Source of the DNA: DATFAS01 sp035254305
GTDB lineage: Bacteria > Bacillota > Bacilli > Aneurinibacillales > RAOX-1
Length of the DNA: 7,021 nucleotides
Direction: 5' to 3'
NCBI GenBank assembly: GCA_035254305.1
Contig: DATFAS010000021.1
Span: 1 to 7,021 of the forward strand
A program made the position numbers and the translations under genes. Shown here one piece after another: positions 1-5,693 of the stretch (position 1 is the stretch's first letter; each line of letters begins with the position of its first letter). The notes under the pieces are model-generated. The model made no database searches. It was not told the origin of the DNA and worked only from the letters and a program-made list of their open reading frames with translations.

Positions 1-105
1 CCATTTATGCCCAGGGACCTAGTGACCCTCATTCATAAATTGCAGGGAAATGAAACGAGATTGAAGGATATAGGGAGGGAGAAATATGGCAGATACAGTA
101 GTTAA
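1..105 (+). CDS. possible 3' end of an upstream gene (partial, unidentified)
   Basis: Reading frame 1 is open from the first base to a TAA at 103-105, giving 34 codons. The other two forward frames and all three reverse frames of 1-85 contain stops. The peptide is hydrophilic and protein-like, containing MPRDLVTLIHKLQGNE and ending KYGRYSS, as a soluble alpha-helical C-terminus might. It would overlap the adaptor gene by 20 bases, which would fit translational coupling and the lack of a convincing promoter in 1-85. I do not recognise the family. A frame this short can stay open by chance, roughly one time in five per frame, so the call is tentative. Confidence 0.35.
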   Translation, partial: PFMPRDLVTLIHKLQGNETRLKDIGREKYGRYSS

Positions 106-1594
106 TCATACCGGATTGTCCTTAGGAAAAAAACGGAGAAACAAGGTGATCGCTTATTCTTTAGCAGGTCTCTTAATCTGTGGAGCAGGGGTTTATGCCT
201 ATCCTAAATTTTTTACTACCCAAACAGTGGCCCCTACGATGCAATGGGCAACAGTTAAGAGTGGAGATGTGACCGAAACGGTTTCTGCTTCGGGAACTGT
301 ACAAGCATCTAAACAAGTGAATTTAAACTTTATTGGTACGGGTGATAATAAGGTCTCATCCTTGAATGTGAAGGTTGGCGATCATGTGAAAGCAGGTCAA
401 GTTGTAGCCACTTTGGATGATTCGACGGTGCAAACTCAGATTGCTAATGCCCAAGCTAATCTATCTGCTGCCCAGGCTAAGCTTGCCGAAGCACAACAAG
501 GGGCTACAGCAGAAGAGATTGCTGTTCAAGAAGCAAACGTGGAGAAAGCCAAGCTCTCTGTAGATGAGGCGACGAATACGTACAATCGACAAAAACAGCT
601 ATTTGATGCTGGGGCCCTTGCAAAGTCTGATTTAGATCAAGCGAAGAGTAGCCTTGATCAGGCCCAGGTCTCCTATAAATCATCATTGGCACAGTTGAAT
701 CAAGTGAAGGCTCCGCCACAATCGGCGACTATTCTTACAGCAGAGGCTTCAGTGAAGCAAGCAGAAGCACAATTACAGCAGCAGCAAATTGCATTAGATA
801 AATTGAAAATGATTGCTCCCATTGATGGCATTATTGATCAAGTGAATGGGAATATAGGGGAAGTTCCAAGTAGCGGTAATAATTCGACTTCTGCCTTTAT
901 TGTCATGGATAATTCTGATTCTGGGAATATCCAGGTTACAGCACAAATCAGCCAAACCGACATTGGTAAAGTGAAAGAAGGTCTGAATGCGACGTTCACG
1001 ACCAGTGCCTATGAGAACAAAACATTTAACGGTAAGGTATCGACTGTTTATCCTGAGGCTACAACCGAACAAGGCGTAACTACCTATAAAGTGATTCTAG
1101 ATGTAGATAACAAAGAAGGGCTATTAAAACCTGGAATGACTATGAATGTAACAGTGGATGTGGGGACTCATAAAAATGTTCTCTATGTACCAGCAGCAGC
1201 TCTCAAGGACCAAAATGGGAAGGATGGAGTTTACCTGCGAACCACTTCTACTACCGATGCTCAAGCAACCAATAATAATAGTAATAATAACAATAACAGT
1301 AACTCTGACAATAGTACGAGAAGCAATAAAAAAGCCCAAAGTCAAGGTCAGGGACAAAGACAGCAAGGAAATACTGGCTTCCACTTCCAACCTGTAACAA
1401 TTGGATATTACAGTGCAGATAAGGTAGAAATCACTTCTGGTCTGAATGAAGGGGACCAGGTAGCGATTGAAATGGCTCGACCTTCTACCTCTTCATCTTC
1501 TGGAAACAATCGATCATCGAATGGATTCGGTGGGATCCCTGGAATGGGCGGAGCTGGTGGAATGGGAGGTATGAGAGGAGGCAGCCGAAACTAA
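86..1594 (+). CDS. HlyD/MacA-family membrane-anchored efflux adaptor (YknX-like)
   Basis: This 502-residue protein is the adaptor subunit of a tripartite-type ABC efflux pump and should sit on the outer face of the cytoplasmic membrane, held by one N-terminal helix. A basic stretch (KKRRNK, residues 15-20) precedes a hydrophobic segment at about 21-40. The first lipoyl half (about 66-115, with VKVGDHVKAGQVVATL) is followed by a long Ala/Gln/Lys-rich alpha-hairpin (about 116-240). The second lipoyl half (IAPIDGIID, 243-251), a beta-barrel (about 281-358) and a membrane-proximal domain (about 362-464, with GLNEGDQVAI) complete the fold. Two parts are unusual: an Asn/Ser/Gln-rich insert at about 387-430 inside the membrane-proximal domain, and a Gly/Met-rich tail at 480-502. 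The ATG at 86 follows a strong Shine-Dalgarno at 72-80 (AGGGAGGGA), and the N-terminal anchor supports this start. The stop overlaps the ATPase start by one base. The family is certain; the substrate cannot be predicted. Confidence 0.93.
   Translation: MADTVVNHTGLSLGKKRRNKVIAYSLAGLLICGAGVYAYPKFFTTQTVAPTMQWATVKSGDVTETVSASGTVQASKQVNLNFIGTGDNKVSSLNVKVGDHVKAGQVVATLDDSTVQTQIANAQANLSAAQAKLAEAQQGATAEEIAVQEANVEKAKLSVDEATNTYNRQKQLFDAGALAKSDLDQAKSSLDQAQVSYKSSLAQLNQVKAPPQSATILTAEASVKQAEAQLQQQQIALDKLKMIAPIDGIIDQVNGNIGEVPSSGNNSTSAFIVMDNSDSGNIQVTAQISQTDIGKVKEGLNATFTTSAYENKTFNGKVSTVYPEATTEQGVTTYKVILDVDNKEGLLKPGMTMNVTVDVGTHKNVLYVPAAALKDQNGKDGVYLRTTSTTDAQATNNNSNNNNNSNSDNSTRSNKKAQSQGQGQRQQGNTGFHFQPVTIGYYSADKVEITSGLNEGDQVAIEMARPSTSSSSGNNRSSNGFGGIPGMGGAGGMGGMRGGSRN
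1271..1315 (+). repeat. AAT/AAC/AGT codon-repeat tract encoding an Asn/Ser-rich linker
   Basis: This is an imperfect trinucleotide tract of AAT, AAC and AGT codons, encoding residues 396-410 of the adaptor, almost all Asn with interspersed Ser and one Asp. It lies in an extended polar insert of the membrane-proximal domain and continues into a Lys/Gln/Gly-rich stretch. Such tracts are candidates for replication slippage in steps of three, which would change linker length without breaking the frame. The interruptions suggest that it is not currently a perfect, highly mutable microsatellite. Confidence 0.7.
1574..1581 (+). promoter_or_regulatory. Shine-Dalgarno for the ATPase gene, embedded in the adaptor's Gly-rich tail
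   Basis: AGAGGAGG lies 12 bases upstream of the ATPase ATG at 1594 and inside the last codons of the adaptor (the Arg-Gly-Gly-Ser region). The glycine codons therefore also supply the ribosome binding site of the next gene. A second, weaker GGGAGG lies just upstream at about 1564-1569. With the one-base TAATG stop/start overlap, this points to coupled translation of adaptor and ATPase. Confidence 0.6.
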
Positions 1595-2319
1595 TGAAAT
1601 CCGTTATTGAAATTGAGGATATCAAAAAGGTTTATTATATTGGCGATCAGGAGATTCAAGCTCTTCGAGGAGTAAGCCTGAACATTGAAGAGGGAGATTT
1701 CGTTGCGATTATGGGACCATCTGGTTCAGGTAAATCTACAATGATGAACGTCATAGGTTGTTTAGATAAACCATCCTCTGGTGAATTCTATTTGGATGGT
1801 TATCCAATCTCTAAAGCTCATGATGATGATCTTGCCCTTATTCGAAATCAAAAAATAGGATTTGTCTTCCAAAGCTTTAACCTGCTTCCAAGGACAACTG
1901 CCGTAGAAAATGTGGAATTACCGCTGTTATATGCAGGTGTCTCTGCTAAAGAACGTCGTAAAAGAGCTATTCAAGCCCTTGATCATGTTGGGCTGGGAAC
2001 ACGTCTTTTTAATAAACCAAATGAGCTGTCAGGAGGTCAACAACAACGTGTATCTATAGCAAGAGCTTTGGTTAATAACCCTGTAATTTTGATGGCCGAT
2101 GAGCCTACAGGTGCCTTAGATACGAAAACAAGTATTGAAATCATGGGTATCTTTCAGGAGTTAAATGACGCGGGTAAGACCGTTATATTGGTAACCCATG
2201 AGCCAGATATTGCCGAATACGCTAAACGTGTCGTTCGTTTCCGTGATGGTGAGGTTGTATCGAATGAGCCAGTATTGAATAGGCGAATCGTGAAACGAGA
2301 AGAGGAAGTGGTGATATGA
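1594..2319 (+). CDS. MacB/YknY-type ABC transporter ATP-binding protein
   Basis: This 241-residue cytoplasmic ATPase powers the efflux pump. All nucleotide-binding motifs are intact: Walker A GPSGSGKST (41-49), Q-loop Gln93 in FVFQSFNLLPR, signature LSGGQ (145-149), Walker B VILMADE (164-170) with catalytic Glu170, D-loop ALD (174-176) and switch His202 in VTHEP. The GFVFQSFNLLPR and ADEPTGALD wording is typical of the MacB/LolD/FtsE group (lipoprotein release, macrolide and peptide efflux). Length is normal for a stand-alone member. E. coli MacB fuses this domain to its permease, whereas here they are separate, as in YknY/YknZ of Bacillus. The acidic, basic-flanked C-terminus (KREEEVVI) is a small extension. 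The start overlaps the adaptor stop by one base and the stop overlaps the permease start (ATGA), so the three subunits should be made together. Confidence 0.95.
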   Translation: MKSVIEIEDIKKVYYIGDQEIQALRGVSLNIEEGDFVAIMGPSGSGKSTMMNVIGCLDKPSSGEFYLDGYPISKAHDDDLALIRNQKIGFVFQSFNLLPRTTAVENVELPLLYAGVSAKERRKRAIQALDHVGLGTRLFNKPNELSGGQQQRVSIARALVNNPVILMADEPTGALDTKTSIEIMGIFQELNDAGKTVILVTHEPDIAEYAKRVVRFRDGEVVSNEPVLNRRIVKREEEVVI

Positions 2320-3530
2320 GTTTTTTAGAAAGTATCCGCGTTTCCCTTCGTAGTATAAAAGCAAATAAATTACGTTCTTTTCTCACGATGTTAGGAATTA
2401 TCATTGGGGTATCAGCGGTTATTGCCATGGTAGCCATCGGGGAAGGGGCTTCGTCGAACGTGGCTTCCCAGATTAATGGATTAGGAAGTAATCTATTGAT
2501 TGTCTCACCAGGGCAGGCTCGTCAAGGTAATGTTAGTTTAGGTGCTGCTTCACTCAATACGCTAACACTTACAGATGCAACAGCGATCTCTAAGAAGGAT
2601 AGTATTGCAGGTGTAGCCCCGTATGTAACGAAGCAAGGACAAGTGGTTTGGAAAGATCAAAGTTATACAACAACTGTTGAGGGTTCAACGCAAGATTACC
2701 CTCAGGTTCGTAATTTAACGGTACAAATGGGAAGATTTTTTAATCGATTTGAAGTGCAAGGACAAGCAAATGTAGCGGTAGTCGGACCAGAAATTGTCTC
2801 CAATCTATTTGGTTCCAATACGAATCCAATTGGTCAAATGGTACAGATTAATCAAATGCCATTCACCATTGTTGGTGTGTTGACTAGTCAGGGAAGCTCT
2901 GGAATGACGAATAACGATGATCGTGTTGTTATTCCGATTACGACAGCAATGAACCGGTTGTTTAATCAAACAAAAATTAGAACAGTATATGTTTCTGCTA
3001 AATCAGCAGATCTGATGGATCAAGCCCAATTTGATATCGAGCAAGCCATTCGAGCAGAGCATCATCTAACTCCAAAGACTCCAGATGATTTCCAGATTAG
3101 CTCTCAAACACAGATTCTTAGCACCGCACAAGGGGTAACAAGTGTGATGACCAACCTATTATCGGGAATTGCGGCTATTTCCCTTATCGTTGGTGGGATT
3201 GGAATCATGAATATTATGCTTGTATCTGTTACGGAAAGGACAAGAGAAATCGGAATTCGCAAAGCCATTGGGGCTACGCGAGGGGATATTCTAAGGCAAT
3301 TTCTGATTGAGTCGGTAACACTTAGTTTGTTTGGTGGAATCCTTGGTATTCTACTAGGCGTAGGGGGAGCCGAGTTGGTTGGCAAGCTTGCCAATATGGC
3401 GGTGAGTATTAGCTTGAAGCCTGTTCTTTATGCCTTCTTCTCATCTATGCTAGTCGGTGTGGTATTTGGTGTTTACCCTGCACGTAAGGCAGCCCAATTA
3501 AAGCCGATTGATGCGTTGCGTTTTGAATAA
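2316..3530 (+). CDS. MacB/YknZ-type ABC transporter permease (FtsX fold)
   Basis: This 404-residue integral membrane protein is the permease of the pump. It has the MacB topology: one N-terminal helix (about 22-42, TMLGIIIGVSAVIAMVAIGEG), a large extracytoplasmic domain (about 45-275), then three helices (about 281-304, 333-357 and 367-390). The cytoplasmic coupling segment RTREIGIRKAIGATRGDI (308-325) and the C-terminal PARKAAQLKPIDALRFE (388-404) are family hallmarks. MacB-type permeases work by mechanotransmission, moving an extracytoplasmic substrate rather than passing it through the membrane. Length matches stand-alone YknZ-like permeases. The ATG overlaps the ATPase stop as ATGA, with a purine-rich site (AGAGGAAG, from 2301) upstream. 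The operon ends here, with a hairpin directly after the TAA. Confidence 0.95.
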   Translation: MSFLESIRVSLRSIKANKLRSFLTMLGIIIGVSAVIAMVAIGEGASSNVASQINGLGSNLLIVSPGQARQGNVSLGAASLNTLTLTDATAISKKDSIAGVAPYVTKQGQVVWKDQSYTTTVEGSTQDYPQVRNLTVQMGRFFNRFEVQGQANVAVVGPEIVSNLFGSNTNPIGQMVQINQMPFTIVGVLTSQGSSGMTNNDDRVVIPITTAMNRLFNQTKIRTVYVSAKSADLMDQAQFDIEQAIRAEHHLTPKTPDDFQISSQTQILSTAQGVTSVMTNLLSGIAAISLIVGGIGIMNIMLVSVTERTREIGIRKAIGATRGDILRQFLIESVTLSLFGGILGILLGVGGAELVGKLANMAVSISLKPVLYAFFSSMLVGVVFGVYPARKAAQLKPIDALRFE

Positions 3531-3575
3531 TAAACTTTTAAGGAGCAGGTTGCAATGACATGCTCCTTAAGTTTA
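3531..3575 (+). terminator. strong hairpin between permease and cssR (terminator-like or attenuator)
   Basis: The arm at 3531-3547 (TAAACTTTTAAGGAGCA) pairs with the arm at 3561-3575 (TGCTCCTTAAGTTTA). This gives 15 base pairs with a two-T bulge in the left arm and a 13-base loop. The hairpin starts at the first base after the permease stop codon. The downstream sequence (TGGTTATGG) has no U-tract, so termination may be incomplete and some transcripts could read through into cssR. It could also act as a 3' stabiliser of the efflux mRNA. No CDS lies in the 80-base gap. Confidence 0.55.
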
Positions 3576-3610
3576 TGGTTATGGATAGAAGTGGTTAAAG
3601 GAGTGGAATT

Positions 3611-4288
3611 ATGGCTTACCGTATCTATTTGGTGGAAGACGAGCAGAATCTAAACCAAGTTCTTACGTCCTACTTACAGAAGGAAGGGTGGCAAGTAGAT
3701 TCTTTCTATAATGGGGAGGATGCAAGACGAAGAATTGGTGATCCACCTGACTTATGGATTTTAGATATTATGCTTCCTGATATTGATGGATATCAGTTGA
3801 TTCGAGAGATTAAAACACAGACACCCGATGTACCGGTTATTTTTATATCTGCAAGGGATGCAGACCTAGATCGTGTGATCGGTTTGGAAATGGGGAGTGA
3901 TGATTATTTACCCAAACCATTTCTACCGCGAGAGCTCGTGATCCGTACTCGTAGACTATTGGAACGGGTTTATCACCTGAACCATGTCTCTGCTGTACAA
4001 CCTATGGTAGATATTCCTCCCTATACCATTGATGAATCCAGAAGACTAGTGAAATTCGAAGAACAGACCATTGATCTGACTTCTAAGGAATTCGATTTTA
4101 TTTTGTTACTCGCCAAAAATATGAATCAAGCATTTGGAAGAGAGCAGATCCTCAGGTCAGTTTGGGGTGAAGATTATTTTGGGTCCGATCGCGTCGTGGA
4201 TGATTTGGTAAGAAGAATTCGCAAGAAAATGCCAGATTGTCGAATCGAAACGATCTATGGGTATGGATATCGGATGGTGAGTGGATGA
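3611..4288 (+). CDS. cssR: OmpR-family response regulator, CssR-like (secretion stress)
   Basis: This is a 225-residue DNA-binding response regulator. The receiver domain (about 1-118) has acidic residues Glu9/Asp10, phospho-acceptor Asp52 in ILDIMLPD, Ser80, and Lys102 in DDYLPKPF. The winged-helix output domain (about 128-225) contains DLTSKEFDFILLL and the recognition-helix region GSDRVVDDLVRRIRKKM, ending IETIYGYGYRM. Wording throughout (YLVEDEQNLN, LWILDIMLPD, VPVIFISARDAD, GSDRVVDDLVRR) closely matches B. subtilis CssR as I remember it. CssR there is activated by CssS under secretion stress and induces the quality-control proteases htrA and htrB. The start at 3611 has an AAAGGAG site at 3597-3603. 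The stop overlaps the cssS start by 4 bases. Orthology is judged from memory of the sequence, not from an alignment. Confidence 0.88.
   Translation: MAYRIYLVEDEQNLNQVLTSYLQKEGWQVDSFYNGEDARRRIGDPPDLWILDIMLPDIDGYQLIREIKTQTPDVPVIFISARDADLDRVIGLEMGSDDYLPKPFLPRELVIRTRRLLERVYHLNHVSAVQPMVDIPPYTIDESRRLVKFEEQTIDLTSKEFDFILLLAKNMNQAFGREQILRSVWGEDYFGSDRVVDDLVRRIRKKMPDCRIETIYGYGYRMVSG
4272..4281 (+). promoter_or_regulatory. weak ribosome binding site that fixes the cssS start
   Basis: GGATGGTGAG lies just before the ATG at 4285, inside the last codons of cssR. The frame could be extended upstream to a TTG at 4237, but that codon has no good Shine-Dalgarno. It would also add 16 residues with no family counterpart before the characteristic MRNRPLAVQIW start. 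The ATG at 4285 also makes the usual ATGA stop/start overlap with cssR, implying translational coupling that would make up for a modest site. Confidence 0.55.
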
Positions 4289-5637
4289 GAAATAGACCAT
4301 TAGCCGTACAAATTTGGTTTGTTTTTGCGGGAATTATGGTGGGACTATCCATCCTCCTTATTCTAATTGTTCCTTTTGTCCTTCGACCGTTCTTTACCCA
4401 AGAGATCTATACAAGGATTGAGGATGCCCAGAATATAAGGTGGGAAGCACTTCAAGAAAGTCCTGCACAAGCTGTGCCAGATAATCGTCGACAGGTAACC
4501 ATTCGATCCGTTCGCCACCTCTTAACGAAGGGAGATACTCCGTTTCATTCTGCCAATCAACTACCTTCAGAATTCCTAACAGAGGCTACGTCTCAAGCTT
4601 TAGCCCAAACAGAAGGAATTAAGCAATATAAGAAGGTGATTGGGGAGCAAACGATTTATTATGCTATTCGTAAGGGAGAAATAGGAGGGCAAAAGGCGTT
4701 TCTCTTATCTTATATAACCGGAAATTATCCGAAGACGCAGGTGGAATCAGTCGTCAGGCAGATCGCGATTGTCATAGCCATTGTTCTATTGGTAAGTTGG
4801 CCGCCATCCATATTGCTTGCGAAATATTTATCCCGTTCCCTTGTCAATATGGAGAAGCAGGTGAAACGAATAGAGAATCGGGAATGGGACGAGCCGTTGA
4901 TTATGGACCGTAAGGATGAGATTGGCCGGTTAGGTCAGTCGATTGAACATATGCGGCAGCGTCTAGTGCAAATGGATGCCAATCAACGTTCATTCCTGCA
5001 GAATATTTCCCATGAGTTAAAGACGCCTATTATGGTCATTCAAAGCTATACGCAGTCGATCCAAGATGGAATCTTTCCGAAAGGGAATTTAACTGAGTCG
5101 GTGAAAGTCATCGAAGAGGAATCGGAACGATTGAAAAAATTAGTACAGCAATTGCTCTATATGACAAAGCTAGATTATTTATCAACAAGAGAGCAGCTGC
5201 AGCATGAATCCATCGAAATCGTCCCACTTATTCAATCATCGATTGATCGTTTACGCTTTCAACGGCCTGATATCTATTGGATAGTAGATTTTCACGGGGG
5301 AACTGTTAAGGGAGAATCCGAACAACTACGTGTCGCTATCGAGAATATTTTGGATAATCAAATGCGGTATGCCAATCAGCAAATTAAAGTTTCCGTTCGT
5401 GAAACAAGGAATGAAGAGAAGGGGAGTTTAGTCATTATCCAATTCCAGAATGATGGTGTGCCACTTGACCCCGAGATTCTGCAGAATCTTTTTCAGCCTT
5501 TCAAAAAAGGAGTTAAGGGTCAGTTTGGTCTTGGTTTAACGATTGCGAAACGGATTGTTGAGTTGTATAAGGGTAGGGTTTGGGCAGAAAATGAGGAGAA
5601 TGGAGTTTCCTTTTATTTTGAATTTCCTACTACATAA
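4285..5637 (+). CDS. cssS: sensor histidine kinase, CssS-like (secretion stress)
   Basis: This 450-residue membrane sensor kinase is the partner of CssR. One helix at about 10-33 and a second at about 158-180 enclose an extracytoplasmic sensor domain of about 120 residues. A HAMP linker follows (about 178-230, with DRKDEIGRLG). The dimerisation/phosphoacceptor box is ISHELKTPIMVI with His243. The ATPase domain has an N-box with Asn354/Asn358 (ENILDNQMRYA), a G1-like NDG (389-391), an F-box FQPFKKG (403-409) and a G2 GQFGLGLTIAKRI (412-424). The N-terminus (PLAVQIW), RSVRHLL and DGIFPKGNL match B. subtilis CssS as I recall it, and length is nearly equal. CssS senses misfolded or overproduced exported protein at the membrane-wall interface. 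The G1 box lacks the classical DxGxG; CssS of B. subtilis also has an NDG, so this is probably a subfamily trait rather than damage. Confidence 0.88.
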   Translation: MRNRPLAVQIWFVFAGIMVGLSILLILIVPFVLRPFFTQEIYTRIEDAQNIRWEALQESPAQAVPDNRRQVTIRSVRHLLTKGDTPFHSANQLPSEFLTEATSQALAQTEGIKQYKKVIGEQTIYYAIRKGEIGGQKAFLLSYITGNYPKTQVESVVRQIAIVIAIVLLVSWPPSILLAKYLSRSLVNMEKQVKRIENREWDEPLIMDRKDEIGRLGQSIEHMRQRLVQMDANQRSFLQNISHELKTPIMVIQSYTQSIQDGIFPKGNLTESVKVIEEESERLKKLVQQLLYMTKLDYLSTREQLQHESIEIVPLIQSSIDRLRFQRPDIYWIVDFHGGTVKGESEQLRVAIENILDNQMRYANQQIKVSVRETRNEEKGSLVIIQFQNDGVPLDPEILQNLFQPFKKGVKGQFGLGLTIAKRIVELYKGRVWAENEENGVSFYFEFPTT

Positions 5638-5690
5638 AAAAGATAGGAAGAGCCTATTGTCCTGTGGGCTCATAGGTTCTTCTTTAGATT
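5636..5690. terminator. bidirectional intrinsic terminator between convergent genes
   Basis: The arm at 5647-5657 (GAAGAGCCTAT) pairs with 5672-5682 (ATAGGTTCTTC), 11 pairs with one G-U on the plus strand. On the plus strand TTT and a later TTTT follow. On the minus strand the stem is followed, after five bases, by six T (plus-strand A run at 5636-5641). It lies directly after the cssS stop and directly after the stop of the convergent minus-strand gene, so it probably serves both. Confidence 0.75.
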
Positions 5691-5693
5691 TTC

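Noticed and set aside
3..40. Inverted repeat ATTTATG (3-9) / CATAAAT (34-40) with inner AGGG/CCCT, upstream of the adaptor
   Set aside because: The inner mismatched loop, lack of a T run and its place inside an open frame make a terminator or operator claim too weak.
40..69. TTGCAG followed by AAGGAT as a possible promoter for the efflux operon
   Set aside because: The -10 matches only 3 of 6 and the transcript would start inside the Shine-Dalgarno at 72-80, so I do not call it.
1124..1397. Overlapping frames of about 80-90 codons on both strands across the Asn-rich tract
   Set aside because: They are by-products of the biased AAT/AAC codons of the adaptor, with no start-site support and low-complexity products rich in Ile/Thr/Val.
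3104..3394. 96-codon minus-strand frame inside the permease gene
   Set aside because: It is antisense to a clearly coding, conserved region and has no plausible ribosome site or domain.
3550..3579. TTGCAA / TATGGT promoter for cssR
   Set aside because: It has 4 of 6 matches in each box, an 18-base spacer and overlap with a hairpin. It is mentioned in the findings but not strong enough for a feature.
4237..4284. Longer cssS beginning at a TTG at 4237
   Set aside because: There is no good ribosome site, it adds a non-family 16-residue extension, and the ATG at 4285 matches the CssS family start and overlaps the cssR stop.
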